From contig NZ_JABBNC010000001.1 in NCBI RefSeq assembly GCF_012933445.1, forward strand, positions 1-64,000: 64,000 nucleotides of DNA. Direction: 5' to 3'. Positions 33,111-42,383 of the stretch are shown one piece after another (position 1 is the stretch's first letter; the number at the start of each line of letters is the position of its first letter). The notes beneath the pieces were generated by a model. The model had not been told where the DNA came from, made no database searches, and saw only the letters and a list, made by a program, of their open reading frames with translations. Made by a program: the position numbers and the translations under genes. This DNA comes from Actinoplanes sp. TBRC 11911. Lineage in GTDB: Bacteria; Actinomycetota; Actinomycetes; Mycobacteriales; Micromonosporaceae.

Positions 33111-33148
33111 TTCGTCGATATCATCCCGGTAACAGAGGGAGAACCGGG

Positions 33149-34330
<1,182 letters not shown>

Positions 34331-34372
34331 TTAGGCGAGAGGTATCCCGGTCCGCGTCGCACCAAGCGTCTG

Positions 34373-35212
34373 TCAGGTGTTACGGCGATGCTTCTTGACG
34401 AACGTGTAGCCGGGCTCGAGCTCCGTCTCGGTCACCTGTTCGTGCAGCGCCACCTGCCGCTCCGACGGCTGCGCCCCGCGCGGCAGCTTGCGCACGAAAC
34501 CGCTCACCCAATACTCGCGACCCGCCTCCTCCTCACCCGGGTACGGCGCGGGCTCCACCATCGGCGCGTAGAACAACATGTCGGCGGTCTTCTGGCCCCC
34601 GACCGCCGGATACGCCGGGTAGCCGGACGCGTCGAGGCTGCCGGTCACCCGGGTCAGATACCCCTCGCGGATCAGCTGGTCGAGGGCGTTACGCAGCAGA
34701 AACGTCCCGCGACTGCCGCGTCCGAGGCCGGTGCGCGCGGCTAACCCGGCCTCGGCGAGCACCGCGCTTCCGTCATCAAAGACACGACCATGCTTGCGTA
34801 CGGCGTACAGCACCTGCCCCCGGTTCGACGTGCCCGCCTCGAACTCCCTGGTGACCACCCGCGGGTCGTACTCGTGGAAGTAGTCGACGCCGTCCACGCG
34901 GATTGGCTCCTCCATCGCGGTGGTCCGCACGACCACCTCGTCGGGGCGGCCGGCCTGCCAGGACACGGTGGCGAACACGCCGGGGCGTACCTCGTCCGGC
35001 CAGACGATGTCGCCGAACTGCCACTCGATGTCCTGGCGCAGGGCCGTCTCGAAGGTGCGCGTCGCGGGCGTCATCCCGTACGCCTGGTGTTCCAGGACGA
35101 GCGAGATGGGCCCGCGATCGCGCAGCACCTCGACACACTCCTCGGGGGCGGCGCACACACCGCCGTCGAGGTCGGCCCGCCAGAGCGCGAGCCGGCGGGT
35201 CGCCTTCTTCAT
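34373..35212 (-). CDS. Uncharacterised protein with possible winged-helix segment
   Basis: 279-residue soluble protein with no signal or membrane segments. It opens with basic KKATRRLALWRADLDGG, has a middle region of beta-strand character (DIEWQFGDIVWPDEVRPGVFATVSW), and GLGRGSRGTFLLRNALDQLIREGYLTRV near ~170-200 looks like a winged-helix unit. The C-terminus (YWVSGFVRKLPRGAQPSERQ) is probably conserved across actinobacteria. No function recognised. It ends 9 bases before the FprA stop side on the same strand, so it probably lies downstream of another unit's promoter or has its own. Confidence 0.65.
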   Translation of the reverse strand: MKKATRRLALWRADLDGGVCAAPEECVEVLRDRGPISLVLEHQAYGMTPATRTFETALRQDIEWQFGDIVWPDEVRPGVFATVSWQAGRPDEVVVRTTAMEEPIRVDGVDYFHEYDPRVVTREFEAGTSNRGQVLYAVRKHGRVFDDGSAVLAEAGLAARTGLGRGSRGTFLLRNALDQLIREGYLTRVTGSLDASGYPAYPAVGGQKTADMLFYAPMVEPAPYPGEEEAGREYWVSGFVRKLPRGAQPSERQVALHEQVTETELEPGYTFVKKHRRNT

Positions 35213-35221
35213 GCCGGAAGG

Positions 35222-36556
35222 TTACCGGTGACTGAACCCGATCATGTGGTCGCGCGGGACCACCTTGATGCGGGCGCGGCCGTGCGGCTGCCCCAGCGCG
35301 ATCTCGTGCGCGTCGAGCAGCTGCCAGCCCGCCCACGTGGTGAACTTGATACCCCGGTTGTGCAGGTAGCCGAGCACGTCCTCGCGTTCCGCGGCGGGCA
35401 GCGACGGCAGGTCGGCGAGCAGGCTGGCGATCGTCTCGTTGGCGTCCTTCTTGGTGTGCCCGATCAGGCCGACCGGCCCGCGCTTGATCCACCCGGTGGC
35501 GTACATGCCCGGCACCCGGTCGCCGTCAAGGTCCAGGATGCGGCCCTGCGCGTGCGGGATGGTCGCGCTGCGCTCGTCGAACGGCAGGTCGGCGATGGGC
35601 CGGCTGCGGTAGCCGATGGCCCGGTACACCGACTGCACGTCCCAGTCGGTGAACTCGCCGGTGCCGCGGACCGAACCGTCGCCGGTCAGCTCCTGGCGCT
35701 CGGTGCGCAGCCCGGTCACGCCGTCCACGCCGAGGATCGCCACCGGCGCCTCGAGGAAGTGCATGTGGATGCGGTGCTGCTTGCCGCGCGGCTCACGGGC
35801 CGCCCAGTTCTGCAGGATGTCCACGCACATCTTGATGCTGCGCTTGCCGCGGATCGTGGCCATGCTGCCCTCGTCGAACTCGATGCCCTCGGGGTGCACG
35901 ACGACCTCGACGTTCGGCGAGTCGTCCATCTCGCGCAGTTCCATCGGGGTGAACTTGACCTGCGCCGGGCCGCGCCGCGAGAACAGGTGCACGTCGGTGA
36001 CCGGGCTGGCGGCGAGCCCGCGGTGCACGTTGTCCGGGATCTCCGTCTCGAGCAGTTCGTCCGCGGTCTTGGCGAGGATCCGGGCGACGTCGATCGCCAC
36101 GTTCCCGGCGCCGAGCACGGCGGCGCTTGTCGCGGTCAACGGCCACTCGCGGGGCACGTCCGGGTGACCGTCGTACCAGGAGACGAAGTCGGCGGCGCCG
36201 AAGCTGCCCGGCAGCTCGATGCCCGGAATGTCCAGGTCGCGGTCCCGGTCGGCGCCGGTGGCGATGACCGTCGCGTCGTAGAACGGACGCAGCTCCTCGG
36301 CCTTGACGTCCACGCCGAAGTCGACGTTGCCGATGAACCTGATGCGCGGCTCGTCCAGCACGTGGTGCAGGGCGGTGATGATCTCTTTGATGCGCGGATG
36401 GTCGGGGGCCACGCCGTACCTGATCAAACCGTACGGGGTGGGCAGCCGGTCGAAGATGTCGACCGTGACCTCCGGAAGGGCCTTGATGAGTATGTCGGCG
36501 GCGTAGATGCCGGCCGGGCCGGCGCCGATGACGGCGACCCGCGGGGCGTCCTGCAT
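35222..36556 (-). CDS. fprA: Ferredoxin/adrenodoxin-NADP+ reductase FprA-like
   Basis: 444-residue flavoprotein of the FprA/adrenodoxin-reductase family, moving electrons between NADPH and ferredoxin. FAD site VAVIGAGPAGIYAADIL at the start; NADPH site AAVLGAGNVAIDVARILAK (~146-164); RRGPAQVKFTPMELREM and GWIKRGPVGLIGHTKKDA are diagnostic. ATG at 36556 was preferred; a TTG six codons upstream is an alternative. GAGGAC lies about 10 bases upstream. Divergent from lexA. Could supply electrons to P450 or Fe-S enzymes; no such partner is adjacent. Confidence 0.9.
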   Translation of the reverse strand: MQDAPRVAVIGAGPAGIYAADILIKALPEVTVDIFDRLPTPYGLIRYGVAPDHPRIKEIITALHHVLDEPRIRFIGNVDFGVDVKAEELRPFYDATVIATGADRDRDLDIPGIELPGSFGAADFVSWYDGHPDVPREWPLTATSAAVLGAGNVAIDVARILAKTADELLETEIPDNVHRGLAASPVTDVHLFSRRGPAQVKFTPMELREMDDSPNVEVVVHPEGIEFDEGSMATIRGKRSIKMCVDILQNWAAREPRGKQHRIHMHFLEAPVAILGVDGVTGLRTERQELTGDGSVRGTGEFTDWDVQSVYRAIGYRSRPIADLPFDERSATIPHAQGRILDLDGDRVPGMYATGWIKRGPVGLIGHTKKDANETIASLLADLPSLPAAEREDVLGYLHNRGIKFTTWAGWQLLDAHEIALGQPHGRARIKVVPRDHMIGFSHR

Positions 36557-36707
36557 AGTTGAGTTTGTCCTCAATGCCTTGCAACGGTTGAACTAGAACG
36601 GTAGAACCTGAACCTGGCTTCAAGTCAATGTGCACGGGATTACGAGACGCGGGTCACTCCGGCGCGCCTCCCCGCCCCGGTGCCCGCCGTCCGGCAAGAT
36701 CGTTTGG

Positions 36708-37337
36708 ATGCTCGACGATCTCGAAACCTCCGGCCTCACGCCCCGGCAGCGGCGGATCCTCGAGGTCATCCGCGACTGGGCGCAGCGGTACGGGCACGGT
36801 CCGTCGACGCGTGAGCTCGGCGCCGCGGCCGGGCTGTCCGGCTCGTCCGTCAGCCGGCACCTGCGCACCCTCGAAGACCTGGGCTTTCTCCAGCGAGGTG
36901 CGTCGGTTTCCCGGCCCATCGACGTACGCCCGTACCTGGCACCCGCCGTGGCCCAGCCGGACGGCGTGGAGGTCCCGCTGGTCGGCACCATCGCCGCGGG
37001 TGTCCCGATCCTCGCCGAGCACATGGAGGACGAGCGCCTGATCGTGCCCCGCGAGCTGGTCGGCCGCGGCGGCACCCTGTTCAGCCTGCGCGTGCGGGGC
37101 GACTCGATGATCGATGCGGCGATCTGCGACGGCGACATCGTGGTGGTCCGCCAGCAGTCCGAGGCGTACAACGGCGACATCGTGGCCGCGATGATCGACG
37201 AGGAGGCCACCGTGAAGGTGTACCGCCGCCGCGCCGGCCACGTCCTGCTGGAACCGCGCAACCCGGCCTACGAGCCCCTCGACGGCGACCGCGCGGTGAT
37301 CCTCGGCAAGGTGGTCTCGGTCCTGCGCCGCGTCTGA
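36708..37337 (+). CDS. lexA: LexA-type SOS repressor (S24 self-cleaving)
   Basis: 209-residue LexA family protein. The N-terminal winged helix (LTPRQRRILEVIRDWAQRYGHGPSTRELG) is followed by the S24 domain. Self-cleavage site A97-G98 (TIAAGVPI), catalytic S133 (RGDSM) and K170 (ATVKVYRR) are all present. It is shorter than typical actinobacterial LexA. No GAACnnnnGTTC SOS box was found in its upstream 150 bases, only four directly repeated GAAC half-sites, so it may be a second LexA-like regulator. Divergent from fprA. Confidence 0.85.
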   Translation: MLDDLETSGLTPRQRRILEVIRDWAQRYGHGPSTRELGAAAGLSGSSVSRHLRTLEDLGFLQRGASVSRPIDVRPYLAPAVAQPDGVEVPLVGTIAAGVPILAEHMEDERLIVPRELVGRGGTLFSLRVRGDSMIDAAICDGDIVVVRQQSEAYNGDIVAAMIDEEATVKVYRRRAGHVLLEPRNPAYEPLDGDRAVILGKVVSVLRRV

Positions 37338-37413
37338 GCGAGGTCCGTCAGGATGAGCCCGCACGTACATCGAGGGCTGGTCCGGCCCGGCCGGAGGTTG
37401 CTCGACAAGGTAA

Positions 37414-37445
37414 AAGCGGGAGCGGCCAACTGGCGACTCCCGCTT
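37414..37445 (+). terminator. Extended hairpin after lexA
   Basis: AAGCGGGAG (37414-37422) pairs perfectly with CTCCCGCTT (37437-37445); inside the loop GCCA and TGGC extend the structure. It is preceded by AAA and followed by CTTAG. It can end lexA transcription but is also the first of two adjacent hairpins before the atypical gene at 37495. Confidence 0.65.
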
Positions 37446-37453
37446 CTTAGAAA

Positions 37454-37474
37454 CCACAGGCTTGCGGCCCGTGG
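37454..37474 (+). other. Second hairpin upstream of HEPN-like gene
   Basis: CCACAGGC pairs with GCCCGTGG around TTGCG (one mismatch), 20 bases before the gene at 37495 and 8 bases after the preceding hairpin. The following CTACCGTAG and GCATGC are also self-complementary. This dense secondary structure in the presumed leader could control expression or be a small structured RNA. Confidence 0.4.
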
Positions 37475-37494
37475 CTCTACCGTAGCATGCACGG

Positions 37495-39117
37495 ATGCCC
37501 CCGCAGGACAAGAACGTCGAGATGATGCTCAAGCGTCGACTTCTGGAGCTCTTCGACCGTCGCACTTCCTGGAACCGAAGCCTATGGCAGGTCGGAACCA
37601 ACCTTGCGCTTCAGGAAGTGCTGGAATATGCCGACGGGTACCGCTCGGGGACGGTCTCAGATGAGGGCCTGAGGCACGTAACCGCGTCCGCCGCCGTACT
37701 AACGCGACGTGATATCGGGCTTGGCTCGGACGAGGTGCGCGACAAGATAGAAGCTCTTTTGCGCGCAACACATGCACGCAAGACCTCGGCTGGTCTCGCA
37801 TCCACTACCAACGCCGATGAACTGCGTGAGCTGGCGCGCAGAACCCAAACTCGATATCTTGAGTCCTGGGCCGAGGTCGCCGATCAAGGACTTATCACTC
37901 CTAGCCTCATCGAGATGGTGGCCCGATCAGTGGCCGCCCATCTTCTGGACGCACAATTTTCCGCAAACCATCTACACGGCTGGCTCCTGTCGACGCTGGA
38001 CAAGCATCGAGAAATATCGGTGAGCGAATTATTCTCACAGGCACACAAGATGTGGGAGCAGACGCCGACTCCCTACACAGTTATCGTCCCATTCCATAAA
38101 TTGCCGGCAGAGGTGACCAGCGCCGCCGGTGACGATTTTGTTTCTTGGAGCGACCTTCGTGCGATACGCGTCTCGACCCCGGCTGGGACGCCAAAGCTCC
38201 GACAGGGCGCTGGGGCCTTGCGCTTTCATGTCGTCACAAGAGAGCCTTTCGCGGCGATCGCAGCAGCGGAGGACGAGGTGCGACGCCTGACCGCTCGGGC
38301 GGTGGTCGGGCTATCTTCCGCTTCGATCGAGGCCGCCTCAGACGCCTTGGTTGGAAACAGCTCAGATTCGCTTAGGTGGCGTCCGTTTCGGAGCTGGCGT
38401 AAGGACGTCGTCGTTCCCTCGATACAGCGCAACGGATTGCTATTGACGCGATCTTATCCAGACGTTACCGCTGCTCTAGACGACGCTTTTGAATTGCTGG
38501 CAAGCGCTGGCACTTCGACCACGTGGGCTTCTGTTGCTGCAACGTGGGCCGTTGTCGAAGGGCTCCTCGCGCCGCCTGACGACTCGGGAGCCAGCTCAGC
38601 GGACAGGATGGCTGCCATTGTTGCGTGCAGTTGGCCACGGGCGGAAATGACGCAATTGGTTGATGTTCTGATTTCCGCGGGAGGGGAAACTGGGAATCTC
38701 CTTAGAGGCGAACCTACCGTCACCGACCGCCTCGACGTCCTGGATAAGCTTCTTGCCAGAAAGGTCGATCTACCGCTAACAGAGCCAGCCGACATGGCAG
38801 CCTTAGCCCGGATGCGAGCCTTGTACGAGAATCCGCAGGCCGTTCTCGGAAGAGTACGATCCTATTATTCCGATGCATTTCGCAGGCTGTACCAACAGCG
38901 CAACCTGGTCATGCATAAGGGGCGCTCGAACTCTGTGGCCTTGGCTCCGACCCTTCGAACCGTGCCAGTACTGGTTGCTGCAGGGGTTGATCGCCTCGTA
39001 CATGCCGCGTTCCAGCCGATGCCGTCAACACCTGCAGCGCTCGCGGCACGCGCTTCCGTTGAGCTGGGGTTGGTCGGCGCCCCTGGAGGCAAGCGGATAC
39101 ACAGAATGCTAGATTGA
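37495..39117 (+). CDS. Atypical protein with C-terminal HEPN-like RxxxxH motif
   Basis: 540-residue protein without signal or transmembrane segments. The C-terminal helical region has RRLYQQRNLVMHKG, where R469 and H474 form the R(x4)H signature of HEPN RNase domains, in the usual place at the start of a helix followed by a second helix (TLRTVPVLVAAGVDRLVHA). The rest is helical and unrecognised, with DEVRDKIEALLRA and LARRTQTRYLESWAEV stretches. Base composition is visibly less GC-rich than all neighbours and an in-frame TTA codon occurs at 38029. It stands alone after two hairpins, so recent transfer and a defence role (ApeA-like single-gene RNase) are reasonable inferences, not demonstrated. 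Confidence 0.7.
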   Translation: MPPQDKNVEMMLKRRLLELFDRRTSWNRSLWQVGTNLALQEVLEYADGYRSGTVSDEGLRHVTASAAVLTRRDIGLGSDEVRDKIEALLRATHARKTSAGLASTTNADELRELARRTQTRYLESWAEVADQGLITPSLIEMVARSVAAHLLDAQFSANHLHGWLLSTLDKHREISVSELFSQAHKMWEQTPTPYTVIVPFHKLPAEVTSAAGDDFVSWSDLRAIRVSTPAGTPKLRQGAGALRFHVVTREPFAAIAAAEDEVRRLTARAVVGLSSASIEAASDALVGNSSDSLRWRPFRSWRKDVVVPSIQRNGLLLTRSYPDVTAALDDAFELLASAGTSTTWASVAATWAVVEGLLAPPDDSGASSADRMAAIVACSWPRAEMTQLVDVLISAGGETGNLLRGEPTVTDRLDVLDKLLARKVDLPLTEPADMAALARMRALYENPQAVLGRVRSYYSDAFRRLYQQRNLVMHKGRSNSVALAPTLRTVPVLVAAGVDRLVHAAFQPMPSTPAALAARASVELGLVGAPGGKRIHRMLD

Positions 39118-39298
39118 CAGGAATCTCTGGATGGCTGAGAACAGCCGTCAACGCGCCGACTCCCAACCAGCGATCCATCGCGCACAACCCCTTCGAGCCG
39201 CGAGCAACCCACGGCGGTCGCCCGCGGCTCGACGAAAGAACCGGCATGCTCGCAACAGAGCCATTAGAACCAAGAACTTACGTGACTATCCTTTGCCG

Positions 39299-40204
39299 GT
39301 GACGACAGATCGTTCGCGGCTGATGGGGTTTGCCGTGGTGGCGTTGAGTTACGCCGCGGCCGGGCTAGCCGCCTGGGGGCTCGTCGCGGTGCTGCCGGGC
39401 CGGCATCCCCTCGCCGTCACGCTCTACGCCGACCTGCTCGCGACCATTGTGGTGTTCGCGGCGAGCATGGTGGTGCGCAACGCCAGCCTGTACGACCCGT
39501 ACTGGAGTGTCGCCCCGGCCGTGATCGTCGCCGCCTGGGTGTGGCAGGCCGGGCTCAGCGGGCGGCGGATCGCCGTGCTGGTCCTGGTGCTGGTGTGGGC
39601 GGTCCGGCTGACGGCCAACTGGGCGTCGTCCTGGCGCGGGCTCGGCCACGAGGACTGGCGATACGTCCAGCTGCGCGAGCAGCGCCCGCGCCTGCTGCCG
39701 TGGTGGCTGCTCAACCTGACCGGGATCCAGCTGATGCCCACGCTCGTCGTCTTCGCCGGGCTGCTCGCGGTCTGGCCGGCCGTCAAAACGAACGAGCATT
39801 CGTTCGGCCTGATCGACGTCCTTGCCGTCGTGGTGACCGGGACGTCCATCGCCGTCGAGGCGACCGCGGATCGGCAGCTGCGCCGGCACGCACGCCCCGG
39901 CCGGACCCTCGACAGCGGACTGTGGCGTTACTCGCGGCACCCCAACTACCTGGGCGAGATCGGCTTCTGGTGGGGTCTGTGGCTGTTCGCCCTGGCCGCG
40001 GCCCCGAGCTGGTGGTGGACCGTCGCCGGGCCGATCACGATGGTCCTGCTGTTCACCTTCGTCAGCGTGCCGTTGATGGACCGCCGATCGCTGAGCCGCC
40101 GCCCCGGCTACGCCGATCACATGCGTCGCGTGCCGGCGTTACTGCCCCGCATCGTGTCGGTGGCGGCGCGACCGAGCCCTGAGCGTCGCGACGGTGTGCC
40201 ATAA
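39299..40204 (+). CDS. DUF1295 / steroid 5-alpha-reductase-like membrane protein
   Basis: 301-residue membrane protein with 7-8 hydrophobic helices. The C-terminal half carries the isoprenylcysteine-methyltransferase/steroid-reductase pattern SGLWRYSRHPNYLGEIGFWWGLWLF and ends RRPGYADHMRRVPALLPR, the DUF1295 signature. DUF1295 enzymes are thought to be NADPH-dependent or methyl-transferring membrane proteins. GTG at 39299 chosen because upstream residues are arginine-rich shadow sequence; ATG at 39323 is possible. A TTA codon at 40139 lies near the end. Overlaps the convergent 82-residue gene by 66 bases. Confidence 0.85.
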   Translation: MTTDRSRLMGFAVVALSYAAAGLAAWGLVAVLPGRHPLAVTLYADLLATIVVFAASMVVRNASLYDPYWSVAPAVIVAAWVWQAGLSGRRIAVLVLVLVWAVRLTANWASSWRGLGHEDWRYVQLREQRPRLLPWWLLNLTGIQLMPTLVVFAGLLAVWPAVKTNEHSFGLIDVLAVVVTGTSIAVEATADRQLRRHARPGRTLDSGLWRYSRHPNYLGEIGFWWGLWLFALAAAPSWWWTVAGPITMVLLFTFVSVPLMDRRSLSRRPGYADHMRRVPALLPRIVSVAARPSPERRDGVP

Positions 40205-40387
40205 AAGGAGTGCCCAGCCGATCGCGGCCAGCCATCGCGGTCCCTGCACCGAAAAGAACACCGACAGCGCTACCACCCCGACAACGCTGACAAACTGCGC
40301 AGCACGCTCCCACGCGGGCGACCGCCAGATCGACCGTTTGCCCACCTCGTCGGCCTCGTTTCCGGATGGGGATGACTCGGCATCCAC
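40139..40387 (-). CDS. Small membrane protein
   Basis: 82 residues with an acidic N-terminus (DAESSPSGNEADEVG) and two hydrophobic helices (FVSVVGVVALSVFFSV and WLAAIGWALLLWHTVATL), then an Arg/His-rich tail. The GTG at 40387 follows GGCGGGGGTAGAC, a good ribosome site. Amphipathic organisation and codon use look real. It is divergent from the response regulator at 40520 and overlaps the DUF1295 gene's 3' end. Function unknown. Confidence 0.55.
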   Translation of the reverse strand: MDAESSPSGNEADEVGKRSIWRSPAWERAAQFVSVVGVVALSVFFSVQGPRWLAAIGWALLLWHTVATLRARSRRHRHDAGQ

Positions 40388-40519
40388 GTCTACCCCCGCC
40401 CTGTCTCAGAATTTGGATAATAGCCGCATTTCGCAAGGTCCGGCATGCCTGCCCGTGGAGGCGCAGGGGGGATTCCATCGGGGGCGGCTGGCGCGCGTCC
40501 GACCCGATACGGTGGCGCG

Positions 40520-41164
40520 ATGAGGATCGTTGTGGCCGAGGACCTTATGCTGCTGCGGGACGGGATCGTCCGGATGCTCGAGGCGTACGGGTTCGACGTG
40601 GTCGCGGCCGTGGACAACGGTCCGGACCTGGTGAAGGAGCTGGTCGGGCAGCGCCCGGACGTGGCCGTCGTGGACGTGCGGCTGCCGCCGACCTACACCG
40701 ACGAGGGGCTGCGGGCCGCCCTGACCGCGCGCGCCGAGATCCCCGGGCTCCCGGTTCTCGTGCTTTCCCAGTACGTCGAGCGCCTGTACGCCCGTGAGCT
40801 GCTCGCCGACGGCGCCGGCGGGATCGGCTACCTGCTCAAGGACCGCGTCTCGGACATCGACGAGTTCATCGACGCGGTCCGCCGGGTCGCGGCCGGCGGC
40901 ACCGCGCTCGACCCCACCGTGGTGGCGAAGCTGATGGACAGCCGCGAGCACATCGTGTCGCTGACCCAGCTCACCGCCCGCGAGCGCGAGGTGCTCGGGC
41001 ACATGGCCCAGGGCCGCTCCAACGCCGCCATCGGCACCGCCCTGTTCATCACCGAGAAGGCCGTCGCCAAGCACACCAACAACATCTTCGCCAAGCTGGG
41101 CCTGCAGTCCTCCGAGGACGACAACCGCCGCGTCCTGGCGGTGCTTCGATACCTGGACGGGTAG
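40520..41164 (+). CDS. NarL/LuxR-family response regulator
   Basis: 214-residue response regulator. Receiver domain with acidic pair E7-D8, phosphoacceptor D52 in VVDVRLPP and lysine in YLLKDRV; C-terminal LuxR helix-turn-helix LTAREREVLGHMAQGRSNAAI to KHTNNIFAKLGL. ATG at 40520 overlaps the end of a weak purine-rich site. It is followed at 67 bases by a DUF418 gene and then a HisKA_3 kinase, the likely cognate sensor. Closely similar to the regulator at 46386. Confidence 0.92.
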   Translation: MRIVVAEDLMLLRDGIVRMLEAYGFDVVAAVDNGPDLVKELVGQRPDVAVVDVRLPPTYTDEGLRAALTARAEIPGLPVLVLSQYVERLYARELLADGAGGIGYLLKDRVSDIDEFIDAVRRVAAGGTALDPTVVAKLMDSREHIVSLTQLTAREREVLGHMAQGRSNAAIGTALFITEKAVAKHTNNIFAKLGLQSSEDDNRRVLAVLRYLDG

Positions 41165-41231
41165 TAGTACCCCCACGGAACGGGTTCCAGTGCCATCGTG
41201 GCCGGCATCGGTTTCGACGAATCTTGTCGGC

Positions 41232-42383
41232 ATGACAACCTCGCTGGTCAAGCCCATCGCCGAACCCGTCCGGCGCGCCGAGCGGGCGCTCGCCCCGGAC
41301 CTCACCCGCGGCGCCATGCTGCTGTTCATCGCGCTCGCCAACGCCGCCAACTTCGCCTTCGCCGGGCAGCCCGGCCTCGACGGCACCCCGCACGGCCTGC
41401 AGCGGGTCATCAACTTCGCGATGGCCACCCTGGTCGACAGCCGCGCCTACCCGGTGTTCGCGGTCATGTTCGGCTACGGGCTGGTGCAGATGTACCGCCG
41501 GGTCCAGGACCGCCGGATCCTGCTGCGCCGCAACACCGCGCTCGTCGTCTTCGGTCTGGCGCACGCCACGCTGCTCTACTTCGGGGACTTCCTCGGGGCG
41601 TACGGGATCGTGGGAATCATCTGCACGGTGTTCCTGCTGCGCCGCGGTGACCGGTTCCACCGGCTGATCCTGTGGCTCTGGGGCCTGCAGACGCTTGAGG
41701 CCGTCGTGTTCGCGGTGGTCGCCGCCACCCGGCCCCACTCCGGCGACGCCGGCATCGTCAACACCCCCAACCCCTCCCTCGGCGCTTCCTCGTACGCCTC
41801 CTCGCTGCTCGACCGGCTGGCCGAGTGGCCGGTGCACACCGCCTCGGTCATCCCGTTCATCATCATCGTCTGGCTGGGCATCTGGGCCGCCCGCAAGCAG
41901 ATCCTGGAAAACCCGGGCTTGCACCGTACGCTGCTGCGCCGCACCGCCGTCGCGGGATTGAGCATCTCGATCGCCGGCGCCCTGCCCTACGCCCTGATCG
42001 CGGCCGGAGTGTGGCACGTCGATGCCGGTACGGTCGGTGCCATGAGCATGGTCCACAACATCACCGGTGAATACGGCGGTGTCGGATACATCGCGCTGTT
42101 CGCCCTGATCGCCCTGCGCCTGGGCCGGCCCACCCGCCTGACCGCGCCGGTGGTGGCGCTGGGCCAGCGCTCGCTGAGCGGCTACCTGTTCCAGTCCGTG
42201 GCGTGGCTGGCCCTGTTCTCGCCGTGGGCCCTCGGCCTGGGCGGCAACACCTACGTCGCGCTGCTCGCCGCGGTCGCCGTCTGGGGCGTCTCCGCCCTGG
42301 TCGCGCAACGGATGAGCGAGGCCGGCAACCGCGGCCCGGCGGAGACGCTGCTGCGCCGGATCACCTACCGGTCCGCCGCATGA
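41232..42383 (+). CDS. DUF418 polytopic membrane protein
   Basis: 383-residue membrane protein with about ten helices. Early residues RGAMLLFIALANAANFAFAG and the later C-terminal block (LTAPVVALGQRSLSGYLFQSVAWLALFSPW) are the YeiB/DUF418 signature, a family with distant likeness to acyltransferases but no confirmed activity. ATG at 41232; ATGA overlap with the downstream histidine kinase. The position between response regulator and kinase suggests a role as sensor partner or target. Confidence 0.87.
   Translation: MTTSLVKPIAEPVRRAERALAPDLTRGAMLLFIALANAANFAFAGQPGLDGTPHGLQRVINFAMATLVDSRAYPVFAVMFGYGLVQMYRRVQDRRILLRRNTALVVFGLAHATLLYFGDFLGAYGIVGIICTVFLLRRGDRFHRLILWLWGLQTLEAVVFAVVAATRPHSGDAGIVNTPNPSLGASSYASSLLDRLAEWPVHTASVIPFIIIVWLGIWAARKQILENPGLHRTLLRRTAVAGLSISIAGALPYALIAAGVWHVDAGTVGAMSMVHNITGEYGGVGYIALFALIALRLGRPTRLTAPVVALGQRSLSGYLFQSVAWLALFSPWALGLGGNTYVALLAAVAVWGVSALVAQRMSEAGNRGPAETLLRRITYRSAA

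Noticed and set aside
36557-36707. SOS box upstream of lexA
   Set aside because: No GAACnnnnGTTC dyad is present, only GAAC direct repeats.
37411-37490. tRNA-like element (GGTAGAGC on the minus strand with stems)
   Set aside because: No T-arm consensus GTTCRANTC, no acceptor pairing and no CCA; it is better described as two hairpins.
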